Position numbers and translations under genes: made by a program | The notes under the pieces: model-generated | What the model was told of the DNA's origin: nothing | The model's input: only the letters and a program-made list of their open reading frames with translations | Databases searched by the model: none | Shown here: one piece after another, positions 22,024 through 33,006 of the stretch | How the letters are laid out: the number at the start of each line of letters is the position of its first letter | How positions within the stretch are numbered: position 1 is the stretch's first letter | Origin: Symbiodinium natans | Taxonomy: Eukaryota > Sar > Dinophyceae > Suessiales > Symbiodiniaceae | Length of the DNA stretch: 64,000 nt | Direction: 5' to 3' | Assembly: GCA_905221605.1 (NCBI GenBank) | Contig: CAJNDS010002454.1 | Location: 232,743-296,742 of the forward strand

Positions 22024-23904
22024 AACATACGGATGTGTGAAATCATTTTTGTCGCAAGCTGGCCGCAAGGCCTTGAAGGTGAATTGGGCCACCTCACTAA
22101 GTGACACACAGTTCTTCGTTCCGCGGCTACTATGGACTATGGCTAATTAGACGGCGTTTCGTGTCAGGGACGTTTGCTACCGACCTGCCCAGCAACGCAC
22201 GCAGTCACAAAGAGCTGACAGCGAGTGCTGCTCATCCAAACCCCAGCATCTGGACCTGCAACCTCCACAGGCGCAGAGGTTTCTCAGCAAGACAAAGTCC
22301 AAAGTAAGTCCAAAACAAAGCAGGTCTGGGCATTTTTAGAGAAGCTCGATCAAAATCTAAACAGACGTCGTCGTCGTAGTAGTAGCAGCCGGCGCAGTAG
22401 TGGTTCTGGTAGTGGCAGACGTATGCCTTGAGGTGCAATGTGTCTTTGAAGTGTTCGCAAGACTGCCCGGTGCGGTGGTAGTCCCGAGGCTCTCATGACG
22501 GGGTCCCAAAGCCGAATGAAGAGGTCCTAAATTAGTCGTTGTCGTAGCAGTACTGGCGATCAGTTCTGAGTTTCGGAACGATCGGAATAGGCAATTTAGC
22601 GAAAACATCTGCGCTTGTGGGACAGCTTGCCTTTGGCCCTGCCTGGTCGACCCTGTGACATAGTGGGTGATGCAACCTGATGAAATAAGAAAGTTTCCGG
22701 GGCTGCCTGTATTGGTTTTGCCTTCCTCGCCTAACCGCCCTCGCACCGGCTGCTGCAACCCGATGCGAGCAACTTTCTTCTGTATTGAGACTGCGTTGGG
22801 TTTATTTTGTTTTTACGATGAGATTTCTTACCTGTACATGTAAGCTTGCATTGGCGGACCTTGCTTTCAGTGCACTGGCACGAAGATTGCATTGCGGTGC
22901 CTGCATGATTCATGAGCTGCGACAGCATGGGTGTGTTGGAGCACCCTGTGCGGCAGGCGAAAGCTGCGCCTGTCTTCACCTTACATTCTTGACTCCGCTG
23001 CGGAACAGGTCACCACAGTCCTGTGCCCAGGCTGCCGCAACTGCGACTGCGGCTGCATCAGCTGCAACTTCTTCTACAGAAGGCTGGGCGAAGCGGGGGC
23101 ATCTTGCTGCAACGTAGTATCGAACATGGGCCGCATGTGGGCTCTCAGCTTCGGCATCTCGTATTTAGGTCATGTTAGGTCTATTGAACCGTTTTGGAGT
23201 TTACGGGCCCTTGAATGGCCAGGTGGAAAGAAGAAGAAGAGTGGAAAGCGCGTGCCCTCAGTAGTCCTGCTGATTCTTGCTGAATTCTTTTTGCTTTGGG
23301 GAACGAGTACGGCTGCAATGCACGGCATTATTCGTGTCAGACTCAGGTCGTGTGTGCTGCAATGAGTCTTCAGATGCTTTTGCCCGCTCAAACGAGCGGT
23401 GCCGGGCTGCCTCCAGCAGTCAGCAGCCTGTTGCTTTTATTGCGTTTCACTCTCGTGTACAGATGGCCATATTCGTGGTCATGTGTCTGGAACGGGGCTG
23501 TCTGACAGCTGTCCGAAGATGTTCTTGCAATGTTCTGATAAGTTCGTGAAAGCTTGCATTTCGCAATGGTTCTCAACATTCTTATGGTTCTCTGGTGCAA
23601 GCGTCTAGGGCTTAGGTGAAGGAGACCATCGCAGGTTAGTCGGATGCATTAGATGTTCACGCCACTCTTTCGACTCCGAGTGCTTCAATTCTCAAAATCG
23701 GGTGCAGACTGGCCACAGAGGATGTCAAGAGAGTGCAAAGAGGGTGCAAAGAGGGTGCAAAGAGCATGCAAAGGGCGTGCAACGAGGGTGCGCGGGGCCA
23801 CTTGGCCGCCATGGCGACGGCCAGAGCGGCTCCAGCTTCAATTTCTCCCAGAGTGGCCTCCCATTTGACATGGAGGAGATGCTAGTGACCACCAGAACTA
23901 TTGC

Positions 23905-23958
23905 AGGGTTTAGGGGTTTCGGGTTTAGGGTTTAGAGTTTAAGGTTTAGGGTTTAGGG
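23905..23958 (-). repeat. TTTAGGG-like telomere-type repeat
   Basis: Five to six units of GGGTTTAGG with variants (GGGTTTCGGG, TTTAGAGTTTAAGG). Confidence 0.7.
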
Positions 23959-24892
23959 CAAGGAGTCGCAAGTTTGGCAAGTGCCGCCAACAGGACAGCA
24001 GCAATGCTTCCCAGCGTGAGAGTTGCCGGCCCCTCAACGGTGTGCACGTGTGGAACCCGTCCTTTTTGGAGGTTCAGTGTACTTTACAACCCAATTCACA
24101 CTGCATTTTTATAATGGGGTGATTTAAGTGGGTCGTAGGTACAAATATTTTGAGGGGCTGCGCCCATGGGCGGGCAGAGCAGGCAGAAGCTCGAGGAGAG
24201 TTGTTCCGCAGACCGGGAAGAGGGGCGCGCGCGCGCGCGCCTGCCCGGCGCCCGACTTTTCACGATCATGTCAGAGCCATGACCTCTCAACCCTGTATAT
24301 AGGACTTCGGCTTACAGGCCCTAAACCCGAATGCCTTCAACACCCCAGGCCGCAACCTTAAAGGCAAAAAAAGCCTGAACACCAAGCGTGCCACAGGACC
24401 CAAGGGGAAGGCTTATATGCACGCGTGGGCCGCCGTGTCATCCGAGGCTGGAGCCGCTGATGCTCATGATGAGCGCCCGGGGTCCCGGACTGGGGCCGCT
24501 GATGCGCGCTTGGGGGTCCCGGACTGAACCCGCTGATGCTCATGATGCGCTCCCTTTGGGGGGCATGCGCGGCTATCCCATTTTGCGCAAAAAGAACCGT
24601 TCACCGGCGACACGGCGAGGTCGGCGAGGCGAGTTTGCCTCGCACGGGGTTAGCCGTGTCATGAACAGGTCCGCACCAGGCCCCAAAGGCCATGGCGCTG
24701 CCCGATTCAATGGCTGCCGCCAATGCCGCCGACCATTTTTTCAAATTATGCATATCGATCAACTGCGGATGCACAGCCGGCACCATGTGCTGTAGGTTGT
24801 CTTGCACAAATGTCCTCGACGTTTTTGCTGAGCTGGTATGGCGATCGCTGTGGTTGCCAGACCCCTAGTCACCTCCAGTCCAGCTTAGCAGA

Positions 24893-25165
24893 GCAGCGGG
24901 GAGGGCGGGAGGGCGGGGAGGGCGGGGAGGGCGGGGAGGGCGGGAGAGGGCGGGCGGGTTTTCAGGGCGTGCAGAGCGAGGGCAGAGGAGGGAGATGGAG
25001 GGAGGGAGGGGGCGAGGAGGGCGAGGAGCAGCATGGCGCTTGGGCATTCATTGGAGGCCTCAACAAACACTCCATTTTCAGGGCGTAGAGGAAGGGGAGC
25101 AGGGGGCCAGGGGTGGGGAGGGCCACGGAAGCAGCCTAGGGGAGGAGGGGGGGGGGGAGCGGGTG
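24893..25165 (+). repeat. G-rich tract with quadruplex potential
   Basis: Repeated GGGGAGGGC units (24898-24958) continue as GGGAGGGAGGGGGCGAGG and AGGAGGGGGGGGGGAGCGGG. Many runs of three or more G are separated by 1-4 bases on the plus strand, the arrangement of G-quadruplex-forming DNA. Open frames here are Gly/Arg-rich artefacts. Confidence 0.85.
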
Positions 25166-25762
25166 GGGAGACCCTTCGGGATTTCACTAACGCCGACAGC
25201 GGGGTCGGCGGATAACTGGTTCATAAGTACCATGAACCTCCAATTCTGAAGACAGCTGTCGAACTGATAGTCCTCAGAGCGGCTTTGGCCCTCGAGGCAA
25301 AGAACAACTCGGCTCTTCTCGGAGTGATCCGGCTATCTGCTGGGGGGCCAGAGACCAAGACGCTATGCCATGTTCATGGTAGCAGAATGGCAGTGCTGTC
25401 GTGTGTTCTGTGTGATAGCAAAGGAGGACGGGTTGCAACTTTTTTCAGACATGGGGCGGCCATCTTGTACTTGTTGGTCAAATCACGAAGCTTGCGGTAC
25501 AAGATGAGGATAGCACGAGAAAGCTTCTTCCCGCAATTGTACCTGCGACTTTGGGTGTCCTTGGGTAACAGTTAGACACTAAGTGTATTGCAAGCCATGC
25601 GGATTAGCTGGGATTGCTTGTGGGGTGACCGTTGTGATTGGATCATCGAGTGTGACAGCAAAGCTTGCCAGCAACTGCATTTCAGTTCCGGCCTCCGTGT
25701 GACGGTTAGTCCGTCAGTCAGCCAGAAAGTCAACTAGTGGCTCAGTGCGTGTGTTTTTGATG

Positions 25763-26120
25763 ATGGCTGCACGAGTCAGGTTGCTTTTACTTCCTTTTCG
25801 TCATCAACGCCATCGAGCTAGACGGCGTTGGATCAGAGTTGCTCGGGACGCTTGCAGCTACTACTGCTTGCTCCCCTCTTCTTTTGTTGAAGCTCAGATT
25901 GCAGGAGGCGACAGCGCAGTCGCCGCTTCAGATGCTCAACCGCACATAAAGGAGCACTCATTGAGCTTGATTGCCTTCACTTCGCTGTTTCAGCACTTTG
26001 CTTCAGAGCCAATGGAGTCTTATTCGACGGTGGTGCCCGTGCCTGAATTGCAAGTTTGGTTATCGTTCTCCTTCCGGATGCTGACTCGGAGTGTTGATCT
26101 TCTTTACCAGTTTTCTTTCC
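25763..26120 (+). CDS. Candidate 5' exons of the ABC1 kinase gene
   Basis: ATG at 25763 starts M-M-A-A-R-V-R-L-L-L-L-P-F-R-H-Q-R, a basic/hydrophobic N-terminus that would suit an organelle leader. A second patch, E-L-Q-V-W-L-S-F-S-F-R-M-L-T-R-S-V-D-L (26050-26106), could be the helix that precedes the KxGQ segment in ABC1 proteins. The junctions to the first certain exon (ending at 26751) are not resolved, so this is a weak assignment. Confidence 0.25.
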
Positions 26121-26655
26121 TTGTTGCTTTTTTCACAAGTCACCCTGTGCTTAACACTCGGCGCTGACGCATGCCTTATGTGTAGAACGTTTGTGCCGAG
26201 GAGGCTCTCCAGGTCGTTGAGGCCGGTGCCATGACATCAACAGTCTCTGCAGACGCGTGCGCTCAAACAACTCGTCCAGGTTTTACTCGACTATTCTTCC
26301 GGTGTTCATAGCTCAACCATTCTTTCGAAGCTGTGTCTGAGTTTTGCACACGTGGTGAGGCGACTGCATAGTTCGCAATGTCAAGTTAGCACCTTCTGCA
26401 GCTAAAAAGGTTGGGCCAGTACGTCGTCCGGCCCTGGCTACACAGCATAGGCAGACGTGACAAGTGTGACACATGTGGCAGTTCTGACAGTCTGTGCGAC
26501 ATCTCGGGGCATTTTTGAAGGCTTGGAGGAGAAAACCGGGGAGGAGCTTGCAGATGAAATGGACGACTGGGGTTCCAAGCAGACAGGGTCCTGGCTGCTA
26601 CTGCTGTCTTTTTGTGCTCCCTTTTCTCTTTGCTGTTTCTGCCACTTTCTCTTTG

Positions 26656-26751
26656 CATTTCGTCAGTGCTTCAAATTGTCCTCTTGACCCGTCACTGAGG
26701 CTTCAAGAAACTTTGCTGAGCCTCGGTGGCTTCTATGTGAAGACTGGACAG
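26656..26751 (+). CDS. ABC1 kinase exon with KxGQ motif
   Basis: Encodes D-P-S-L-R-L-Q-E-T-L-L-S-L, then G-G-F-Y-V-K-T-G-Q, the N-terminal signature that covers the active site of ABC1 kinases. The acceptor is probably the T-rich TTTCGTCAG ending at about 26666 or the CTGAG at 26700. The exon ends at 26751 before a GC donor (GCCCTGGG). The block L-E-E-K-T-G-E-E-L-A-D-E-M-D-D at 26524-26568 may be a preceding exon. Confidence 0.7.
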
Positions 26752-29700
26752 GCCCTGGGATGATGGCACAAAACGTCGTGGGTAGGGGATGCTTATGGAG
26801 CATGGTGAAAGGTTCGCGGCCCAATTCCGAGTAGAAATTCAAGAAAGAGTCTTAAGCCAGCCAACCTAGCTGGCTACAATCATGGAAAGAGGGGCAGGGA
26901 ACGCGACTTCTTGCTACGGGAGCAGTCAACAAATAATGGTTGCATTTGGAGGTTTCCGAGATTCGGGGTACCTTATTGGGATCCTTGGTATTATAAGAGG
27001 ATCCTACTATTTGGGGGTCTGGGCCTATATTTAGGGCCCCTCATTATCGTAAGCCCCCCAATTTGTTCCTGGCTGTGATGCTGAGTACTCATGACTCTCG
27101 TCTAGTCAACCATCCTGGCCACTAGTAAAATCAAGCTCAAGCCAAGCACTGCTTTGAGCACACCGTTTCCCCACCTCAGCCTCCTGCTTTTGCATGACCG
27201 GCGTCTTGTTGATAAAAGTGTCTTCGTTGTGGGCGCTGGTGGTTTTCAGCATTTTCATCATTCCCCGTTCCTGACAATCATGGTTTTAGTGCCAGCGATA
27301 ATCCGAGGTCGCCGGCTTGCTGACTCAAAAAAGTTGCAGATGGCGTCTCAACTTGTAGATCTGCTTTCACCCGTGCCCCCCCCCCCCCCCGTTTCAGCTC
27401 ATGTAACCCTAAACCCTAAATGCTTGTGCATCAGCTGCTAGGTGCTCTCGACGCGCGTCGATCTTTTTTCCAAGCCGTTCTCTGGCGAGAACTGATCATG
27501 CAGTCAAGTTACAGTCATCTGACATCTTTTTCCCGTGGACGTTCTGCGCAGTCTGCGGAGGTATACAGACCGCCTGCGAGTGCTTCAGGAGTCGGAAAAA
27601 TTTGGAGTGGTTTCTGCACTCCTGGCTTCGGGCGTCTGCAGGACAGCCTGCCGCCCGTGGATGCGGCAGAGATCCGGGACATCGTCTCCCAGGCGCCCAA
27701 TAAAGCTGAGCAGCTGTGCCTGAAGAGCAGCTTGAAGATGCCTCTTGTATCTCGGAGGAGCTTTGTGGAGGTAAAGGGCTCTCAGAGCTTTTGAGGGAGT
27801 TTGACGACAAGCCCCTGGGAACAGCCTCCATCGCCCAGGCCCTTGGCCAAGTTGTCGCGTCGTTTCGCTTTATGCCATGACTGCATACACCTGTGTCGAT
27901 ATGAAGTATGTATTTCTTGTGTACACATATATGATACTCCCCCGATTGATCCACCGTGTGAAATTTCGCATGGATCTTCGCAGCCAATTATGGAGTCATC
28001 CAGGTGTTGCTGGGATCTTTGGTTTGAGCAAAACATGAGCATTTCAAAGCACAATCCAACTTGTTCGATTTCGACACAGCAAATTTCATTTTGTTTTGAA
28101 AATGGGAGATTATTACTACAACGAAGATTTTTGGACAAAATGTGGGATCTTCAGTCCCCGATCTCTGATTTCAAAGCGACATGTTGTATTGCTTCCCATC
28201 GCTTGTTTTACTGATCTCCATGGCTTCTGGGAGATCTCACAGAGACGAGTCCTCCGAAAATCATGGCAATCATCAAACACATTTGCTTTTCTCTCGAATC
28301 CTTCCAAAAGGTGGGTTTAGTTGGGATCCCTCGAGTGTTTGTACGGTTTGGGGTTGGGGATGCTTGTGGATTTGTAGACTTTTGAATATTTTACACTCTC
28401 GGATTGTGTATGTAGATTGAATTTGTGTTTATTTGTGTGGTCCCGAAATTTATAGCATGAGTATTCTCGTAGATATAACGGACCTCCAATTCAATCGGAT
28501 TCGGGAAGTGGTTGGCAGACTACATTCGTGAGAATTCATGTAATCAATAGCATTATTCTGCAAGTTCAATTCCTTTATCTCGTCAAATGCAATCCAAGCT
28601 AAGGACCAGTTGTTAAGACGCATATTGATACAAATAGCCCCAAAAAGCAATCAACATATAGCGCCTGAGAATCATTAAATTGAATTCATCTGTGAATTAG
28701 CTTTCGAGCCATGTGTTTACAGTTGACCCGCAGTTCTGCGCCTTACAAAACAATGTCCAGAAGTTGAGTGTGTGCACATGAAGACTGTTAACTGTTACTA
28801 TAGGCGAGGATTGAAGCAAAAAGCGGTGGATCATCAATGGGGGGGGGGGGGGGCAGGGCGGAAGCCATACATACAAATATATATATATATATATCATATA
28901 AATATAGAAAGAAATGTACATATAAATAAGCAAATAAATAGACAAATAAACAATCGATAAATAAATAAATATATATACACTTGTATATCCATACATATAT
29001 ATGTATATATATATATATTACATATATGCAGCTTTGCCACGACTGCTCATTAAACCGTAGAAGTGACGTAATGTGAATCTCGTTGCCTGGCGCAGGTCCA
29101 CCGAGCCGTCCTCAATGACGGCCGGGAGGTCGGAAGCAGAGCATTCGGTCATACGCAGTCCAGGTTTGGGGTTTAGGGTTTTGGGTTGTGAGGTTTAGGC
29201 CACCGTCTCGCAGGATGGGGAAGATGGGGATCCGGTTGTCACTGAGGTGGCCATCAAAGTCTTGAGACCCAACATGGAACCGGTTCTTCGAGGCTCAACA
29301 TCTCGTCACCTTGCTGAAGGCGGCGAGTGATGGCACCGCTTGAGGTGACGTTGCGAACCTCAAAGTCTTTGCTCTGGCTACGCGCGGGAGGCCGGCTCAT
29401 CCCTTACTTGTCCAAAGGGTGCAGTGGAGAGCTGGTTTCATTTGAGGTTCCATGTGGATAGGGGCCATATAGAATTGCATATGGCCCATATCTCGTGTCG
29501 CTGCTTGTTCTATGCATTCATTGCCTTGTGCGGCTTTGCTGTTTGGCTTGTTGCTCTTTCATTAGCGCTTGTGCTTGCGGCTTTCCTCACATGCTTTGTC
29601 TTGTACGCCTTGTGGCCTTGCTCTGTGGCCTCCTCCCGTGCCCCTTCCCTGAAAAACGCTGTCCCACTTTTGCCCGCACATCCGGGGCCTCCTCTGCAGC

Positions 29701-32700
29701 CTCGTGTGCTGGATATCATCGGTTGCCATGTTGTTCTCGCGCTCCCCTTCCCCACACCTCCATGCTGGCTCTCCCCTTCATGGTCTCGGAGCAACAGCAC
29801 GCCCAATGCAGTGGCCTTCTGTCAAGCTCCTGGGCAAGAGAGGCACTCCGGCCATCACACGCTGTATCCTTGCCCCTCCGCTCGGCACTCCCTCCCTTCC
29901 TGTGTCTGCTCCTTTTCGGACCTGCAGCAGTGGGCTCGACGTCTAGGCTTCTACGATCCTGCAATCATCACGGCTTGGCCCACGCAGCAAAGGGTCCGGT
30001 GAGCTGACGTGAATTTAGCCTGAAGTGAATTTGCAAGCCTCCCTGTGTCGCCGCAGTGCATAGTGACTCCCGCTCTCGAACGTTGCGGGAAGGGGTTCGA
30101 TGACTTCCTCGGAGGCTTCCTAAGATGTGGGGAACAGTGTGGGTGGCCGCCTGGCCGACATGTACCTGCCGACTTACTTGCAAGAATGCAGAACACTACG
30201 ACTGTCGCACCGAGAAGCCTGAGGCTTTCGGGGCTCTTTGCTCGCCTTGAGAATGGAACATTTAGGCATGTTGAGGGCCGAGATGGTTCAGTTTTCCCAA
30301 AGAATGCAGCTTGAGTGCAATGAGCAATTTTCAAATCCAGCTGCCATATTGGTCACATGGGCCTTCTCACACCTAATCAGCTCGAAACACCTTGTTGCCA
30401 TGATCCTCTGTGCCTGTGACGATCTGGTGATTTGCTTGGTTTCCCATGTTTAGTCCCCAAAGAGCCTTTTGCCGGCCACTGCTAGTGACTTGTGGTCCTA
30501 TGGCGGGTGCTGGCACTCGAGTTGGGTGCCCCAATTGGAAACAGGCTTCCGGTCGACTATTACCCGGTCTTCTGCGAGCCTGGGACCTTGTGATGGAGCT
30601 CTTGGGGCATCCATCTGTCACTCTCTAATTTTAGAAGCTTGAAGCGTGTGCTGTGAGGCTTGAACGAGCCTTAGACGGCGAGCTTGATTTCCTGAACGAA
30701 GCACAGAGCGCGATGAAGGCTAGGGAGTTAGAGGTTTGCCAGAGGGCGACTTGTACCAGAAGCCGGCATGCAATGCACACATGGGTGTTGCAGCCAATCA
30801 GCTACCGGGCCGTTATACAGCAGGTACGCAACAGCATCTTGTCCAAGAGTTGTCACATTGACACACTGACCATGAGCCGTGAGCAATCCTTCTTTCTATT
30901 CTTCAGTCCCCTGGCGTGAGTTGCTCGCCATGGGAGCTGCTTGCACATTTTCCACTGCCTCTGCGGAAGAAGAGTTGGACATCGACGAGGATCAGGATGT
31001 GACTCCGACTCATGCTAGGCCCGGAAGATCATCTCCTGACAACTCTCCAAAAAGCCTAGGACCCATGGTCCGCCGGTGAACTGTCCAACCGTCTCCCAAT
31101 CGCTTGCGACCCAGCTTTGTGCATCGAGGCGTTTTTTCGCCAGTGGCACTGTTGTGAGTGAGACCTGCGCTAGTGGATAGAAAGTCTTTCTCGGAAACAG
31201 AGGTGCACTCTCCACAATCGTCCAGTCCTTCGATGAAGCCTCGCCCAAAGCAGAAGGTTGTCCGACCAGAGGCATGTGCACGCTAGAAGCTGTGTGAAAT
31301 TCTCTGCTGTGCTCTCGATCAAGTGCGCGTGTTTTTGCGCCTTCGTCTAAAGATTCCCAGAGGCTTCCTTGCTTCCCGTGCGACCGCTTCAGGATCAGGC
31401 CGGCCAATTCGCTGTTGTGGGGAAGACTTGTGTGGAGAAGACTGTTGTATACTGTTGTAGTGTGCGGACTCAAGTTCATATGCTGCCAGTCCCCATGGGC
31501 TTCGTCAAGAATGCCTGCCTACTCCTTCCGACGGCCCGAGCCCAGCAGGTCAGACTCCTGCCAGCTGTTCAGTGCATCAGACGCATTGCGAGCAACCTTG
31601 CGAAACCATTGCCAGGGCTGACTTCACTGGGCTTTGGTTCTGCTTTGAGACGGAGGGCGACGTGGACGCACTGCTGGTGTCCTTGGAAGTAAGCTGGGCA
31701 AGGCGCTGCTTGGACCTATCTTGGACCTGTCACAGAAGTCCGCAAGCTACTACAAGTGGCCTCAGAGCAAGAACATGTGCTTAGTCTCTGAAGCTGTTGT
31801 GCAAGAGTGCCACTTATCCACACCCGCTCAAAGGACTCCAAGTACAGTGTGTCAACATGCAGATGAGTACGAAACCTTCTTCCCAAGGCCAAGAGTAACC
31901 CAGCAACACAGAGAGTAGCATAAGCAGCCCGATCCGTGACACCTCAAGGGCTCCGTCAAGACAACACAAAGATTTTTGATGCATGTCCTGTGAGATCCTC
32001 TCAGGCTGTGCTGCTTCAGCGATCAGCTATGGTGCAGGCTTTCAGATGAGGGTGCAATTGCCAAGGACAAGAGTGAACTTTTTGGGAGGTGCCAAACTCT
32101 AGCCTTACACGCGCGAGGCTATGTCAGCCGCAAGATCACGCATTTTGGTGATGAGATGGTGATGGAGGCCATCCTATATTAGCTGTCCTGTCAGCAGCAG
32201 AGCATGCAGCCTTAGCAAGTTGGAGCCAGGTCATGGGCACGCCCAGCGATTTCACCCAGCGCTTTCATGTGCCTCGTTCAGTGTTTCTGTTGATGTTCAC
32301 CCTGCAAGCGTCAAAAGCGCCGAGTCAGCCTAGACCGCTGCCGCGATCAACGCTTAGCGACTTCAGGTCGGTGCGGGCTGGCAGAGGGCAGCTGGGTCGG
32401 ATGGAGATTGCTGGGTGAATCCGTTTTGGGAACATCACATATTGCGGATTGACCAGCTGCTTGGCTGGAATGCGGGTGGACAATGCGAGAAGGTCCTTCC
32501 TAAGATAAAGGGCAGCAGTTGCGAGTTGCTCCGTGTCGAGCCGGCTTGCCTTTCGGAGTGTCGATCAAGACAGAACAGCTACCACAAGCTCGCAGCTTCA
32601 AAGCCAGCCCGACCCACAGGCGGGTCTTAGTCCTAGCACATCCTAGCACCAGAGGGTCATGAGCACAATGCTCTGCTGAAGGCAGCTCATCTCCGCAGGC

Positions 32701-32974
32701 GCTTACAAAAAACCTTCAACACGGAAGGCTCTTCAGAACAAACAACTCTGCCATCTGTAGTGCTTCTAGCAAGCCCACAGTAGCCTACCGTGGTGCCCGC
32801 AGACACAAAGCAAGCAGCATCCGGTTTTACAGCCAACCTGAACTCAGAGTGTTCCAAGGGGCATGGTTTTGGGGTCCAGGATTCAGCCCGAACTCACTCC
32901 GCAGAGAGACAGAGAGTCCCTCAACCCCAGCAGACGAAGAGAAAGAAGAAAAATAAGAAGAAGAAGAAGAAGAC

Positions 32975-33006
<32 letters not shown>

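Larger units (their letters stand above)
22030..25280. other. No confident gene; repeats
   Basis: Holds a Cys-rich plus-strand patch near 23020-23110 (C-P-G-C-R-N-C-D-C-G-C), an imperfect 11-12-bp tandem AGAGGGTGCAA at about 23728-23800, a telomere-type tract at 23905-23958, a CG dinucleotide run at 24225-24241 and an imperfect repeat around GGTCCCGGACT at 24440-24550. None supports a gene call. Confidence 0.35.

Noticed and set aside
24893-25215. Gly/Arg-rich proteins in the G-rich tract
   Set aside because: All three plus frames give low-complexity Gly/Arg. This is a simple-sequence effect.
29424-30007. 192- and 170-codon overlapping plus frames
   Set aside because: Cys/Leu/Pro/Ser-rich C/T-rich DNA open in several frames with no motif. 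It lies where an ABC1 intron is expected.
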